Positions 51,943 to 62,998 of a DNA stretch of 64,000 bases are shown piece by piece (within the stretch, counting starts at the first letter, position 1; each line of letters begins with the position of its first letter). The DNA is taken from contig JAWMQO010000006.1 in the NCBI GenBank assembly GCA_033283325.1, positions 1 through 64,000 on the forward strand, read 5' to 3'. The notes under the pieces are model-generated. The model did no database searches. It was not told the DNA's origin and saw nothing but the letters and a program-made list of their open reading frames with translations. The position numbers were made by a program, and so were the translations under genes. Source of the stretch: Mangrovimicrobium sp033283325 (GTDB lineage Bacteria > Pseudomonadota > Gammaproteobacteria > Pseudomonadales > Halieaceae).

Positions 51943-52734
51943 ATGGGCAAAGTCACCGTCAGTACCCTGAAGAAGATGAAAGCTTCAGGGGAAAAGTTTG
52001 TTTGCATCACCGCCTACGATGCCACCTTCGCCCGCCTGGTCGGCGAGGCTGGCGCCGAGACCATTCTGGTTGGCGATTCCCTCGGCAACGTCATCCAGGG
52101 CCACGACAGCACCATCCCGGTCACCATCGAGCACATGGCCTATCATACCGAGTGCGTCTGCCGCGCCGCGGTGGACTCCCTGGTGATCGCCGACCTCCCC
52201 TTCATGACCTACGCCACCCCCGAGCAGACCATGGCCAACGCTACCCGCCTCATGCAGGCCGGCGCGCAGATGGTCAAGCTGGAGGGTGGCGTCTGGCTCT
52301 CGGACAGCATCAGCATGCTGGTGGAGCGCGGCATCCCGGTTTGCGCCCACCTCGGCCTGACCCCCCAGTCAGTGAACGTATTCGGCGGCTACCGGGTACA
52401 GGGGCGCACGCCCAAGGGCGCCAAGTCGATTCTGGCCGATGCGGTGGAGATACAGGACGCCGGCGCCAGCCTGCTGGTGCTGGAGTGCATTCCCGAGGAA
52501 CTCGCCACCGACATCAGCTCCAAGCTGGACATCCCGGTCATCGGCATCGGCGCTGGCCCGGGCACTGACGCCCAGGTACTGGTGCTGCACGACCTGCTGG
52601 GACTGTCGGACCACACCCCGCGCTTCGTACAGAATTTCATGGCCGGTAGCGATTCCATCCAGGAGGGTATCAAGGCCTTCGTGGATGCAGTCAAGTCCGG
52701 CGATTATCCCAAGCCCGAACACAGCTATAAGTAA
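51943..52734 (+). CDS. panB: 3-methyl-2-oxobutanoate hydroxymethyltransferase
   Basis: 263 aa. First committed step of pantothenate synthesis: transfers a hydroxymethyl group from methylene-THF to ketoisovalerate. AYDATFARLVGEAGAETILV, VADLPFMTYATPEQ-like and KLEGGVW hold the metal and substrate residues, and VIGIGAGPGTDAQVLVLHDL the catalytic end. Likely one transcript with the upstream kinase. Confidence 0.97.
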   Translation: MGKVTVSTLKKMKASGEKFVCITAYDATFARLVGEAGAETILVGDSLGNVIQGHDSTIPVTIEHMAYHTECVCRAAVDSLVIADLPFMTYATPEQTMANATRLMQAGAQMVKLEGGVWLSDSISMLVERGIPVCAHLGLTPQSVNVFGGYRVQGRTPKGAKSILADAVEIQDAGASLLVLECIPEELATDISSKLDIPVIGIGAGPGTDAQVLVLHDLLGLSDHTPRFVQNFMAGSDSIQEGIKAFVDAVKSGDYPKPEHSYK

Positions 52735-53022
52735 GCACTTACTAACACGCCCACTTTGGGGCCAGGCCGGCTGCACCATCATGGCACGTGGTAACACATA
52801 GGCTCTCCCAGCGGCCCCACCGGCCTGAGTACAGCAGTTTCGTTACAATCTCCGCTTCTTTAGGTAACATGGAACGTGAATTTTTCATAAAACCCTATTG
52901 CTCGCCAAGGGGGCATCATGCATACTCCCCCTCCCGCCGAAAGCACCGCTTTGGGTAGGGATAACAAACCATTACATCAACGGGTTTAGCGTCACCATTT
53001 CGTCCCGCGGGAGAAGGTAGAT
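52735..53022. other. panB-panC spacer
   Basis: About 290 bp without a gene, unusually long for panBC. It contains a hairpin GGGGG...CCCCC (52910-52937 area) and an inverted GTTAC (52842) / GTAAC (52864) pair. It may hold a separate panC promoter. Confidence 0.5.
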
Positions 53023-53907
53023 ATGCGAACTTGCAGCACCAGCACCCAGCTACAGGCCGCCCTCCAGGGTTGCCGCAAGGATGGCAAGACAATCGGCTTC
53101 GTTCCCACCATGGGGAACCTGCACGAAGGCCACATCAACCTCGTGCGCAAGGCGCGTAGCCTTTGCGACATCGTTGTGGTTTCGATCTTCGTCAATCCGC
53201 TCCAGTTCGGCCCCAACGAAGACCTCGACAACTATCCCCGCACCATGGCGGCGGATAAGGAGAAGCTCTTCGCCGAGGGCGTGCAGTACCTCTATGCCCC
53301 CGGAGTAGAAGATGTCTATCCCGATGGCATGGGCGCCCAGACCGTGGTCAGTGTGCCCGACCTCGGTGACACCCTCTGCGGTGCCAGCCGCCCCGGTCAC
53401 TTTGACGGTGTGACCACGGTGGTCAGCAAACTGCTCAACCTTGTGCGCCCCGACATCGCAGTGTTCGGCGAGAAGGATTTCCAGCAACTCTCCATCGTGC
53501 GCAAGATGGTCACCGACCTCTGCATGCCGATGCAGATTGTCGGCGTCCCCACCACTCGCGACGCGGACGGGCTGGCCAAGAGTTCGCGCAATGGCTACCT
53601 CAGCAAGAAGGAACGCCGCATCGCGCCCCTGCTGCACGAGACCCTCGCGAACACCCGCGACGCCATCGCCTGCGGCTTCGACAACTTCCTGCAACTGGAA
53701 TCCCACGCCAGGATGAAACTCCTGCAGGCGGGCTTCGTGCCGGACTACTTCGCCATCCGCGATGCGCGCACCCTGCGCCCGGTCACCGAGAGCACGGAGG
53801 AGATCGCCATTCTCGCCGCCGCCCGCCTCGGCGCCACCCGCCTGATCGACAACGTTCGCCTCTCCCTGAACCCGGTTTCCGACTGGGGCATGCTGGCGGA
53901 CGGCTGA
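53023..53907 (+). CDS. panC: Pantothenate synthetase
   Basis: 294 aa; condenses pantoate and beta-alanine with ATP. GFVPTMGNLHEGHINLV contains the HIGH-like nucleotidyl-transferase motif, PEDLDNYPRT-type and GEKDFQQLSIVRKMVTDL the binding residues, and RDADGLAKSSRNGYLS the KMSKS-equivalent. AGAAGGTAG precedes the ATG. Ends in a perfect hairpin terminator. Confidence 0.97.
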   Translation: MRTCSTSTQLQAALQGCRKDGKTIGFVPTMGNLHEGHINLVRKARSLCDIVVVSIFVNPLQFGPNEDLDNYPRTMAADKEKLFAEGVQYLYAPGVEDVYPDGMGAQTVVSVPDLGDTLCGASRPGHFDGVTTVVSKLLNLVRPDIAVFGEKDFQQLSIVRKMVTDLCMPMQIVGVPTTRDADGLAKSSRNGYLSKKERRIAPLLHETLANTRDAIACGFDNFLQLESHARMKLLQAGFVPDYFAIRDARTLRPVTESTEEIAILAAARLGATRLIDNVRLSLNPVSDWGMLADG

Positions 53908-53915
53908 AGCCTCTC

Positions 53916-53940
53916 TCCCGCGGCAATCACTGCCGCGGGA
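53916..53940 (+). terminator. Terminator after panC
   Basis: TCCCGCGGCA-ATCAC-TGCCGCGGGA, a perfect 10-bp stem with a 5-nt loop 8 nt after the panC stop. The following ATCCATATTTCTT is only moderately T-rich. Confidence 0.75.
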
Positions 53941-54055
53941 ATCCATATTTCTTACACCCACTCGACCCGATTCAAGCATTCGACTTTAGTCGGCTTGAAT
54001 CATCGCCCACGCCCCGTATGATCGGTGTTCCATAACAATTTACGGAGCGCTCACC

Positions 54056-55987
<1,932 letters not shown>

Positions 55988-56040
55988 TCACTACCCCGGG
56001 CCCGGTCCCGGGGTTCGTCTTCTGCTCCTTGAGCGCCAAG

Positions 56041-56136
56041 GTTCCAAGGTTCCAAGGTTCCAAGGTTCCAAGGTTCCGGGGTTCCGGGGTTCCGGGGTTC
56101 CGGGGTTCCGGGGTTCCGGGGTTCCGGGGTTCCGGG
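56041..56136. repeat. 8-bp tandem repeat (12 units)
   Basis: Four copies of GTTCCAAG followed by eight copies of GTTCCGGG, without interruption; a further partial unit lies before 56041. The sharp switch of variant suggests recent expansion of two founder units. Confidence 0.97.
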
Positions 56137-56153
56137 GTGGGACTCCGAAATAC

Positions 56154-56233
56154 GAGCTGCGCTTCCTGCAAGGAGGGCCATCGCTCGAAAGCGTTTATAC
56201 TCACGCTGACCCTCCTTGCAGGAAGCGCAGCTC
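56154..56233. repeat. Long foldback element 3 (24-bp perfect arms)
   Basis: Arms 56154-56177 and 56210-56233 are perfectly complementary. The 32-nt loop contains CGCT-CGAA-AGCG (56182-56193). Same style as the elements at 19700 and 19945. Confidence 0.9.
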
Positions 56234-56293
56234 TCACCTTGGTGCCACTTCGAGACGCGCCACTTCGGATAACGGTTGGCGACGCTGGCACTG

Positions 56294-56385
56294 CGCTAGC
56301 AGGCCCCGGGAGATTTTCCGTGCGGCGACTATAGACTCTTTGGAGCAAGCGCGGAAAATATCCCGGGGCCTGCGACGATCTAGCG
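56294..56385. repeat. Long foldback element 4 (22-bp arms, one mismatch)
   Basis: Arms 56299-56320 and 56352-56373 pair with a single mismatch around GGCCCCGGGA/TCCCGGGGCC. CGCTA (56294-56298) and TAGCG (56381-56385) extend the stem after a bulge. Loop of 31 nt. Confidence 0.85.
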
Positions 56386-56395
56386 ACAAGCCATC

Positions 56396-58132
56396 TCAGC
56401 GCAAAGCCATCTCCAGGAAGCGCTGCTCCAACTCACGCGTGTAGGCAGCCGCATCAGTCAGGGCCGAGCCTGCCATCCGCTGCCGCAAACCCAGCCGCAA
56501 TTCACGCAGCTCTTCGCGATGCTCACTCCAGTACGTCCCGATACGCGCAAAATCATCCGCGTCCTTCGCGATGAAATCGGGAATACCGATCGCGTGCAGC
56601 ATGCCCGCGGTCTGGCGACCAATAATGCGCTCGCCGCAGAGGGTGAGAACAGGTGTGCCCATCCAGAAGGCCTCGCAGGTCGTCAGGCCGCCGTTGTAGG
56701 GGAAGGTATCCAGGGCGATGTCGATGTCCGCGTACTCGGCGAGCATCTGGGCGTGGGGCGAGGCGCCGCGGAACTCGATGCGCGCCGCGTCCACGCCGTG
56801 CGCCTCAAAGCGCTTGCGGAATTCCGCCTGGAGATCCGCGGCCTCGAAGGCAGTGCCTTTTAGCAGCAGACGGGAATCCGCTACCGCATTGAGCAAACGG
56901 GACCAGGTTTCCACCACCTGCGGGACGATTTTATGGTGGCGATTGAAGGAGCCGAAGACCATCGGCCGTTCCATGGCGGCATCCAGGGTGAGTGCCGGCG
57001 CGTAATCCGGCGCTTCATAGACCAGCCGGGGGCGATCGAGGTAGATCAGTTGCTCGGTGAATCGCTGGGCCGCGTCGTCCGGTGTGGAGAAGTGGTCGGT
57101 GACGTAATAGTCGATCGTCGAGAGGCCGGTGGTGTCGAAGTAGTCCAGTAGCGAGACCTGCACCGGTGCCGGCTTGCGGGCCATCACACCGATGCGGTTT
57201 TCCGGCGCGTGGCCGGCGAGGTCCACCAGAATATCCACCTCGTCGGCGGCGATCTGGCGGCTGATCGCCGCCTCGTCCATGCCGGTGAAGGTGCGCCACT
57301 GTTCGGCGCGGCCGGCGTAGTACCGTGTCAGCTCGTCTTCCCGGTGGGTAAGGTTATAGAGGTAGATCTCGAAACGGCTGCGGTCGTGGTGATCGAAAAC
57401 TGGCTTGAAGAAATAGCCGACGATCTCCCGCGAGAAGCGCGGCGAGAGATAGCCGATGCGCAGTTTGCCGTCGGCGCGGGCGGGCCGTGCCTCCAGTTCC
57501 ATAGGCGGGTGCACCCGCTCGATATGCTCTGCCAGTTGGCGGTGCATGTCGAAGAGCTGCTGGTGATCCGACTGCGAAAACAGGTGCATGCTGAGCAGTA
57601 TCTGGCTCATGGTCGGGATATCCACCCGGTTGCTGGCGAAGGCCTTGCGGTAACAGGCGATGGCCTCTTCGGAGCGGCCAAGGTCGCGCAGGGTATGGCC
57701 GAGGTTGGGGTAGACCACCAACAGGTCCGGATTGACGGTGAGCGCCCTCTGGAATACCTCAACGGCCTCGTTCTTGCGCCCTGCCACGCTGAGCGCCGTC
57801 GCCAGGTTGTATAGATAGCTGGAGTTGCCCGGCTCGGTGCGCACAACCTTTTCCATCAACTCGCAGGCTTCGGTGTAGCGCTTGCTCCGCAGGGCGATGC
57901 TCGAGGCCATCACCATGGCGTCCAGCGGCACCCGGGGGGCATCAAGCAGGGGGCGCAGCATTTTATCGGCGCGCTCCAGCTCCCCCAGTTCGAGCAGTTG
58001 ACCAGCCATGGCCAGTTGCTCGCGGATATCCGCCAGGCCGGCCACCTCGCCTGCCCTTCCTGATTCGAGGCAGCAGCGTTTGTATTTTTTACCGCTGCCA
58101 CAGGGGCAGGGTGCATTCCGTGCGGGGGGCAT
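56396..58132 (-). CDS. SEC-C/TPR/GT41 O-GlcNAc-transferase-like protein
   Basis: 578 aa. Residues 6-21 form a SEC-C zinc motif (NAPCPCGSGKKYKRCC). About 35-200 are TPR-like helices (for example LVVYPNLGHTLRDLGRSEEA). From about 215 a GT41 catalytic region follows: GYLSPRFSREIVGYF, DILVDLAGHAPENRIGVMAR, PVQVSLLDYFDTTGL, FGSFNRHHKIVP and DTFPYNGGLTTCEAFWMGTP, all OGT/SPINDLY hallmarks. It probably glycosylates proteins in the cytoplasm; the target is unknown. The SEC-C motif at the front, normally found at SecA tails, is unusual. Confidence 0.85.
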   Translation of the reverse strand: MPPARNAPCPCGSGKKYKRCCLESGRAGEVAGLADIREQLAMAGQLLELGELERADKMLRPLLDAPRVPLDAMVMASSIALRSKRYTEACELMEKVVRTEPGNSSYLYNLATALSVAGRKNEAVEVFQRALTVNPDLLVVYPNLGHTLRDLGRSEEAIACYRKAFASNRVDIPTMSQILLSMHLFSQSDHQQLFDMHRQLAEHIERVHPPMELEARPARADGKLRIGYLSPRFSREIVGYFFKPVFDHHDRSRFEIYLYNLTHREDELTRYYAGRAEQWRTFTGMDEAAISRQIAADEVDILVDLAGHAPENRIGVMARKPAPVQVSLLDYFDTTGLSTIDYYVTDHFSTPDDAAQRFTEQLIYLDRPRLVYEAPDYAPALTLDAAMERPMVFGSFNRHHKIVPQVVETWSRLLNAVADSRLLLKGTAFEAADLQAEFRKRFEAHGVDAARIEFRGASPHAQMLAEYADIDIALDTFPYNGGLTTCEAFWMGTPVLTLCGERIIGRQTAGMLHAIGIPDFIAKDADDFARIGTYWSEHREELRELRLGLRQRMAGSALTDAAAYTRELEQRFLEMALR

Positions 58133-58372
58133 TGCTCAGTGTATGAAAATCAACAGCCTGGACATCGGGTGACTATATCACAGCGCGATATGCCGCCGGT
58201 TACCCACTACCTTTGCGCGCCGCCAGGCACCGCGCGATCTTTCATAAAACATTCACATTGGCGCAATCAGGCTGCAGGGAAAAATAACGATACTCACCAT
58301 CCAGCTATGTTCGGCGATCCTGCAACAGGCTGGCCGCTATAACCAATTAAATTTCCCGGGTACATCCACACC
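58133..58372. other. Intergenic region, divergent
   Basis: About 240 bp between two divergent genes; no gene or strong hairpin seen. Should contain both promoters. Confidence 0.5.
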
Positions 58373-61168
58373 ATGTCACACATTCCCAGCTCCGTCATTT
58401 TCTCGATCTGCATATTGTTTTCGGCAGGCGTCCTGGCGATAGACTCGAATGCTCCCTATCACGAACAGATCATCCAGGGCCTTACCGAACATCCGACCCG
58501 CGACCGGGTGATCCCCTGGGAACCGCAGGTCGGTGACCGGCACGAGTTGATGTTCAATCGCGAAGCCCCGGTGCCGCCACAGTGTTACACCAAGAATGGT
58601 GGCCGCCACAATCCCTGCTACGTTTGCCACCAGGACCAGAACCCTGCGCCATTCCAGGCAACCATTGAAAACACGATGAATGACAGGGACCTGCAGGAAG
58701 CCTACAGTTTCAGCGACGCTGGCCTGACCAATCACTGGGCGAACCTGTTCGAGGACCGCAGCGCCCGGGTGGCCGCCATCACTGACCAGGAGATTCTCGA
58801 CTGGATCGACGACGACAACTACTCAGGGCTGGCCTCCCGACTCGAGGCCGCGGGCTATGGAGATGACAATTGGTCGTGGCAGGCAGCGCCGGATTACCGC
58901 GACCCATGGATGCCGGACCTGGACAATCTCCAGGAGCGCGCCGCCGCCTTTGACGGGAACGGCCTGGCCCTCGATGGCAGCTGGTGGGTAGCCTTCAACT
59001 ACAAGCCATTGCCGAGCACCTTCTGGCCGCATAACGGATCGACCGATGACGTGATGATTCGCCTGCCGCCGGAGTTCTGGAAACTACCGGGTGGCGAGGA
59101 TTCCGTGGACCTCTACCGCGCCAACCTGGCGCTGGTCGAAGCGAACGTGAAAAGCCTGACCACGATCAGCTCCCTGCCGATCAACGAACAGACCATTGGT
59201 ATCGACGTCGACAATGACGGCGTGCTGAACACTCGCGTCACCCGGGTACATATCGAGACCAACCGCAGGGATCACCCGGTAAACGGCCCCACCAATTACT
59301 ACCTCGGGCAGGCCGGCGATGATGTGAACGCGGATGCGAAATGGTCCATGCGCCCGACAATCTACCCCGTCGGCACCGAATTCCTGCACAGCGTGCGTTA
59401 CGTAGGCGTGGATGAAGACGGCAACATTTCCGTGGCGCGGCGCATGAAAGAACTGCGCTACATGCGCCGGGTGCGGGCAAGTTACTACGGGCAGATCTGG
59501 TCCGAATACCAGGCCGAGCAATTCGACAAGGAGGAAGGCCTGCTGCCACGCTTCGGTGATCACGAGCACAACGGCCTGGCAAAAGGATCTTTCGGCTGGG
59601 AAGTCGTCGGCTTTATCGAGGACTGGGAAGGCAAACTGCGTTTGAACACCTTCGAGGAAAACGCCTTCTGCATGGGCTGCCACGGGGTGCTCGGATCGAC
59701 CATCGACAAAACCTTCAGCTTCCCGCGCAAAGTGGACGGCGCCGCGGGCTGGGGATACATCAACCTTCGCGGTATGCAGGACGTGCCGAACATGGGCGAC
59801 ACGCAAACCGAGATCGAAGCCTACATGACACGGGTGGGCGGCGGTTCCGAATTCCGCAGCAATCCGGAACTGGAGGCGAAATACTACCTGGCCGACGGCG
59901 AAACGCTTAACCGGGTAGCATTGGCCAGCGCCCGCGATGTCTACGACCTGGTCACCCCGTCCCGCGAGCGGGCGCTCATGCTGAACAAGGCCTATAAGGT
60001 CATCACCGAAGACCAGGATTATATTTTCGGTCGCGACGCGACGGTTTCGGCCCCGCCGCGAGTCTACGACGCGGTTACCAACGACACGCCCAGTCTTGCA
60101 CCCGAAAACCAGTTTGACTGGGACATCCGGCTCGACTGGAGCCAGGCCCCCGCAGAGGGAGAGTGCATGTACCGCGGTGATGCCAGCTTCGCCGACCTCC
60201 CCACGGGATACACCCTGGAAGTTGGCGGTGTCCTGCCACACCAACATGACCAGGTATGCGCAGGGGGCCGGATCATACTGGCAGGTGCCCTGACGATTGA
60301 ACTGGCGGCGGGCTACAGCCCCCAAGCCGGCGATCGCGTGGAAATTATCAGGGCTGGCTCGCTCCTGGGCGACTTTTCCAATGTGACCCTTCCCGACATT
60401 CCCGGCCTGGTTCTCGACACCGGGAAGGTGGGGAACTCAGTCTTCCTCAATGTAGCGTCCTCTTCAGCGATTTGCGGCGATTCAAGCTGTGAGGTTGGCG
60501 AGACTCCCGCCAACTGTGCACAGGATTGCGAGGATGCCTGCGGCGACGGACTTTGCACCGGCGCAGAGCTGAGCAGCACTTGCCCGGCCGACTGCGGCCC
60601 CGAGTGTGGCGATGAACGCTGCGATGCCGGTGAGGACCCATTGAACTGCCCGCAGGACTGTGACGACCAATGTGGGGATGGCATCTGCGGTGAAACCGAA
60701 GATGTCGTCAATTGTTCCGCCGATTGTCCCGACGCGTGTGGCGATGGCCTGTGCACCGGATACGAGAACGCATCCAGTTGCTCTGCGGACTGCCCCGACA
60801 GTTGTGGCGATGGCTTCTGTACCGGAAACGAAAGCGCCGCCAGCTGCGCCGGTGACTGCCCGCCAAGCTGTGGCGACGGCCTGTGTAGCGCGAGCGAGGA
60901 CGCCGGGAGCTGCCCCGGGGACTGCCCCCACGCTTGTGGTGACTCGATCGTGGGCGGCGGTGAAGACTGTGAAACTGGCGTGGCACTTGCAGATTCCTGC
61001 ATGAGTCTCGGATTCACCGGCGGCAGCCTTGGCTGTAATGCCGCTTCCTGTTCCTACGATACCAGTGCGTGCACTGAAGGTAGCTGTGCAGGAAACAAGC
61101 AATCCTGCACTACCGGCAGTGACTGCTGCTCGGGCAACTGTAAGCAGGGCCGCTGCAGGGGCAATTAG
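58373..61168 (+). CDS. Exported protein with two CXXCH haem motifs and Cys-rich repeats
   Basis: 931 aa. A signal peptide covers about 1-22 (SVIFSICILFSAGVLA). Haem c motifs are CYVCH at 82-86 and CMGCH at 433-437, far apart, suggesting a di-haem enzyme or carrier. From residue 701 come seven 22-residue repeats of the form CGDGxC-x8-C-x2-DC, then CGDSIVGGGEDCE and a knottin-like end with eight cysteines (CAGNKQSC...CCSGNCKQGRC). I do not recognise the N-terminal half as a named family. Likely periplasmic or secreted; the Cys repeats may bind Ca2+ or a surface. Confidence 0.75.
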   Translation: MSHIPSSVIFSICILFSAGVLAIDSNAPYHEQIIQGLTEHPTRDRVIPWEPQVGDRHELMFNREAPVPPQCYTKNGGRHNPCYVCHQDQNPAPFQATIENTMNDRDLQEAYSFSDAGLTNHWANLFEDRSARVAAITDQEILDWIDDDNYSGLASRLEAAGYGDDNWSWQAAPDYRDPWMPDLDNLQERAAAFDGNGLALDGSWWVAFNYKPLPSTFWPHNGSTDDVMIRLPPEFWKLPGGEDSVDLYRANLALVEANVKSLTTISSLPINEQTIGIDVDNDGVLNTRVTRVHIETNRRDHPVNGPTNYYLGQAGDDVNADAKWSMRPTIYPVGTEFLHSVRYVGVDEDGNISVARRMKELRYMRRVRASYYGQIWSEYQAEQFDKEEGLLPRFGDHEHNGLAKGSFGWEVVGFIEDWEGKLRLNTFEENAFCMGCHGVLGSTIDKTFSFPRKVDGAAGWGYINLRGMQDVPNMGDTQTEIEAYMTRVGGGSEFRSNPELEAKYYLADGETLNRVALASARDVYDLVTPSRERALMLNKAYKVITEDQDYIFGRDATVSAPPRVYDAVTNDTPSLAPENQFDWDIRLDWSQAPAEGECMYRGDASFADLPTGYTLEVGGVLPHQHDQVCAGGRIILAGALTIELAAGYSPQAGDRVEIIRAGSLLGDFSNVTLPDIPGLVLDTGKVGNSVFLNVASSSAICGDSSCEVGETPANCAQDCEDACGDGLCTGAELSSTCPADCGPECGDERCDAGEDPLNCPQDCDDQCGDGICGETEDVVNCSADCPDACGDGLCTGYENASSCSADCPDSCGDGFCTGNESAASCAGDCPPSCGDGLCSASEDAGSCPGDCPHACGDSIVGGGEDCETGVALADSCMSLGFTGGSLGCNAASCSYDTSACTEGSCAGNKQSCTTGSDCCSGNCKQGRCRGN

Positions 61169-61207
61169 CTCTATTCAGGCAATTTATCAATCATCGCTGG
61201 CAACGGG

Positions 61208-62842
61208 TCAGTCCCTGGAATAACCAAAGGCTTCGATATAGGGGGCCAGGGTTTCAGCAAGCGGTTCCAGATGGTCGCGGTAATTGCGCCACCTCTCGCT
61301 TGCCCGTGTGTAGACGGGCCTGGAGACATCCTGGTAGCTGGGCGTGAGCAGCGTGGCGCCCTGCACACCACGGTGGTAGTCACTGGCAGTCTCGGGATAT
61401 TCCAGCTGCAGGAAATCGAAGATCTTTCGTGTAACGCCCGGGAAATCCTCGACGAGATCTTCGTAGCGGTACTCGAAATACCGCAGGCCCAGGTCTTTCC
61501 TGTAGGATAGCCACAGGTCCATCACGCTGGCGTAGGTCCTGGCCGTGGTTTCCAGGTCGAGGAAACAGACCATCGCGGTATTCAGCGTGAAACTCTGCAT
61601 GAAACAGCTCAGGCAGACGTCGCGAGGGTCACGCAGTGCGACAAGAACCGGCGCCCCGGGGAAAATACGGGCGACCAGTGGTAACAGGGCGATATTCAGC
61701 GGCAGCTTGTCGACCAGCCTCTGGCCCTCCCCCAGTGTCATCCCGTGCTTTTCGACCTGCGCATGGTAGGCCTCGCGCAGCGCTGCAAGGTCACTGTCAT
61801 CGAGCCCATCCAGCGAGGCGGGAAAGCGCGCGGTCCGCCCGTTCTTCGCCGGAATTTTCTCCAGCAGGGTTTCCAGCACCGGCGCTTCCCCGGTACCCAC
61901 CAGATCCGGGTGTTGGGCCAGAACCCGCTCTACCAGGCTTGTTCCCGAACGAGGGAAGCCCACGAAGAAAACTGGCGAGGCAGTCGAATCGCCGCTGTGT
62001 TCAGGGTCCGGCCAGGATTCCCGGGAATGATTGCGGAGCCAGTCTGAACAGTCATCGAGCAGCGTGAGGTAGGTCTGCGGGTGAAGATTGCGCTTCGCGG
62101 CGAGGCTCTTCCAGCCGGCCATGGCGATACCGCTCTGCTCAAAGGCCTCATCGTACCGGCCCTGCCTGTCCAGGACATGGGCGAGATGCGCGCGGGCCAG
62201 GCCGGTATCGATTCCCGTAGTGTCGAGGAGGCTGCGATAGAGCGCTTCCGCTTCGGGGTAGTGCTCCCGCCGGCGTTCGATGTGAGCCAGTACCAACCTG
62301 GCCCTGGCATCGCCCGGCTGGCTTTGCAGCGCGGAGCGAGCCGAAGCAGCGGCTTGCTCCAGGCGATTCATGCGCTCGTATATCTGCGCCAGCCCCGTGT
62401 GCGCCTGGGAATTGCCGGGACGAATCCGGAGCTCCTCCAACAGTATGTCGATGGCACCCTCGAAGTCCTGCCGGCCCACCAGCAAACTGGCAAGCAGCGG
62501 TCGCGCGGCGGGCATCTCGTTCCGGCAGGCGAGGGCCTTGCGAAAATAGCCGATGGCCTCCTCATCCCGTGATAGCCGCTTCATCAGCTGGCCGAGCTGG
62601 AACAGGCAATCCGCATTTTGGCCCCGGAGCCGGTTTGCACGCTGCAGGTGTTCCAGCGCCGCGGGAAAGTTGCCGGCGATCTGCTCGACAATCCCCAGCC
62701 ACAGCAGAATACCCGGGTGATCGGGATGAGCGGCCACCGCGCTGTACAGGCGCGCGCGGGCCTCGACGTGCTGTTGTCGATTGACCAGGTCTCTCACCTG
62801 ATTCAGGAAGGGGGCGAGACCCCGGGATTTGATTTTTGGCAT
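61208..62842 (-). CDS. TPR-sulfotransferase fusion protein
   Basis: 544 aa. About 10-250 are tetratricopeptide repeats (for example HLQRANRLRGQNADCLFQLG). From about 288 a PAPS-dependent sulfotransferase domain: FFVGFPRSGTSLVERVLAQH is the 5'-phosphosulfate loop, LVALRDPRDVCLSCFMQSF the 3'-phosphate loop. Such fusions are frequent in marine bacteria; substrates are mostly unknown. Preceded by the terminator of the PhoX-like gene, so separately transcribed. Confidence 0.88.
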   Translation of the reverse strand: MPKIKSRGLAPFLNQVRDLVNRQQHVEARARLYSAVAAHPDHPGILLWLGIVEQIAGNFPAALEHLQRANRLRGQNADCLFQLGQLMKRLSRDEEAIGYFRKALACRNEMPAARPLLASLLVGRQDFEGAIDILLEELRIRPGNSQAHTGLAQIYERMNRLEQAAASARSALQSQPGDARARLVLAHIERRREHYPEAEALYRSLLDTTGIDTGLARAHLAHVLDRQGRYDEAFEQSGIAMAGWKSLAAKRNLHPQTYLTLLDDCSDWLRNHSRESWPDPEHSGDSTASPVFFVGFPRSGTSLVERVLAQHPDLVGTGEAPVLETLLEKIPAKNGRTARFPASLDGLDDSDLAALREAYHAQVEKHGMTLGEGQRLVDKLPLNIALLPLVARIFPGAPVLVALRDPRDVCLSCFMQSFTLNTAMVCFLDLETTARTYASVMDLWLSYRKDLGLRYFEYRYEDLVEDFPGVTRKIFDFLQLEYPETASDYHRGVQGATLLTPSYQDVSRPVYTRASERWRNYRDHLEPLAETLAPYIEAFGYSRD

Positions 62843-62932
62843 GACAGGCGAATGGTATTTCTGCAGCTGGAATATTGTGTGGCCAAGGCTTTCCGTCGGG
62901 AAGTACCTGGCTACAGGAGTTCTCCGAACACG

Positions 62933-62957
62933 AAAAAGGGGCGCATGACGCGCCCCC
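62933..62957 (-). terminator. Rho-independent terminator of the PhoX-like gene
   Basis: On the minus strand GGGGCGC-GTCAT-GCGCCCC followed by TTTTT, 42 nt after the PhoX-like stop. Perfect 7-bp GC stem, a classical terminator. Confidence 0.85.
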
Positions 62958-62998
62958 TTTCCGGACCGGATGGCCGCTGTGTTCAGCGGCCTGCCGTA

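Larger units (their letters stand above)
55988..56395. other. acs-GT41 convergent spacer with repeats
   Basis: About 400 bp without a gene between two convergent genes. Filled with an 8-bp tandem repeat and two long foldback elements, listed separately. Confidence 0.7.

Noticed and set aside
56041..56136. Protein-coding reading of the octamer repeat (Pro/Gly-rich repeats)
   Set aside because: Open frames arise only because an 8-bp repeat without stops is open in all frames; no ribosome-binding site or homologue supports a gene.
60473..60936. Regular 66-bp spacing as a possible CRISPR array
   Set aside because: It is in frame within a secreted protein and encodes 22-residue Cys repeats; the DNA units are diverged and have no spacer/repeat contrast.
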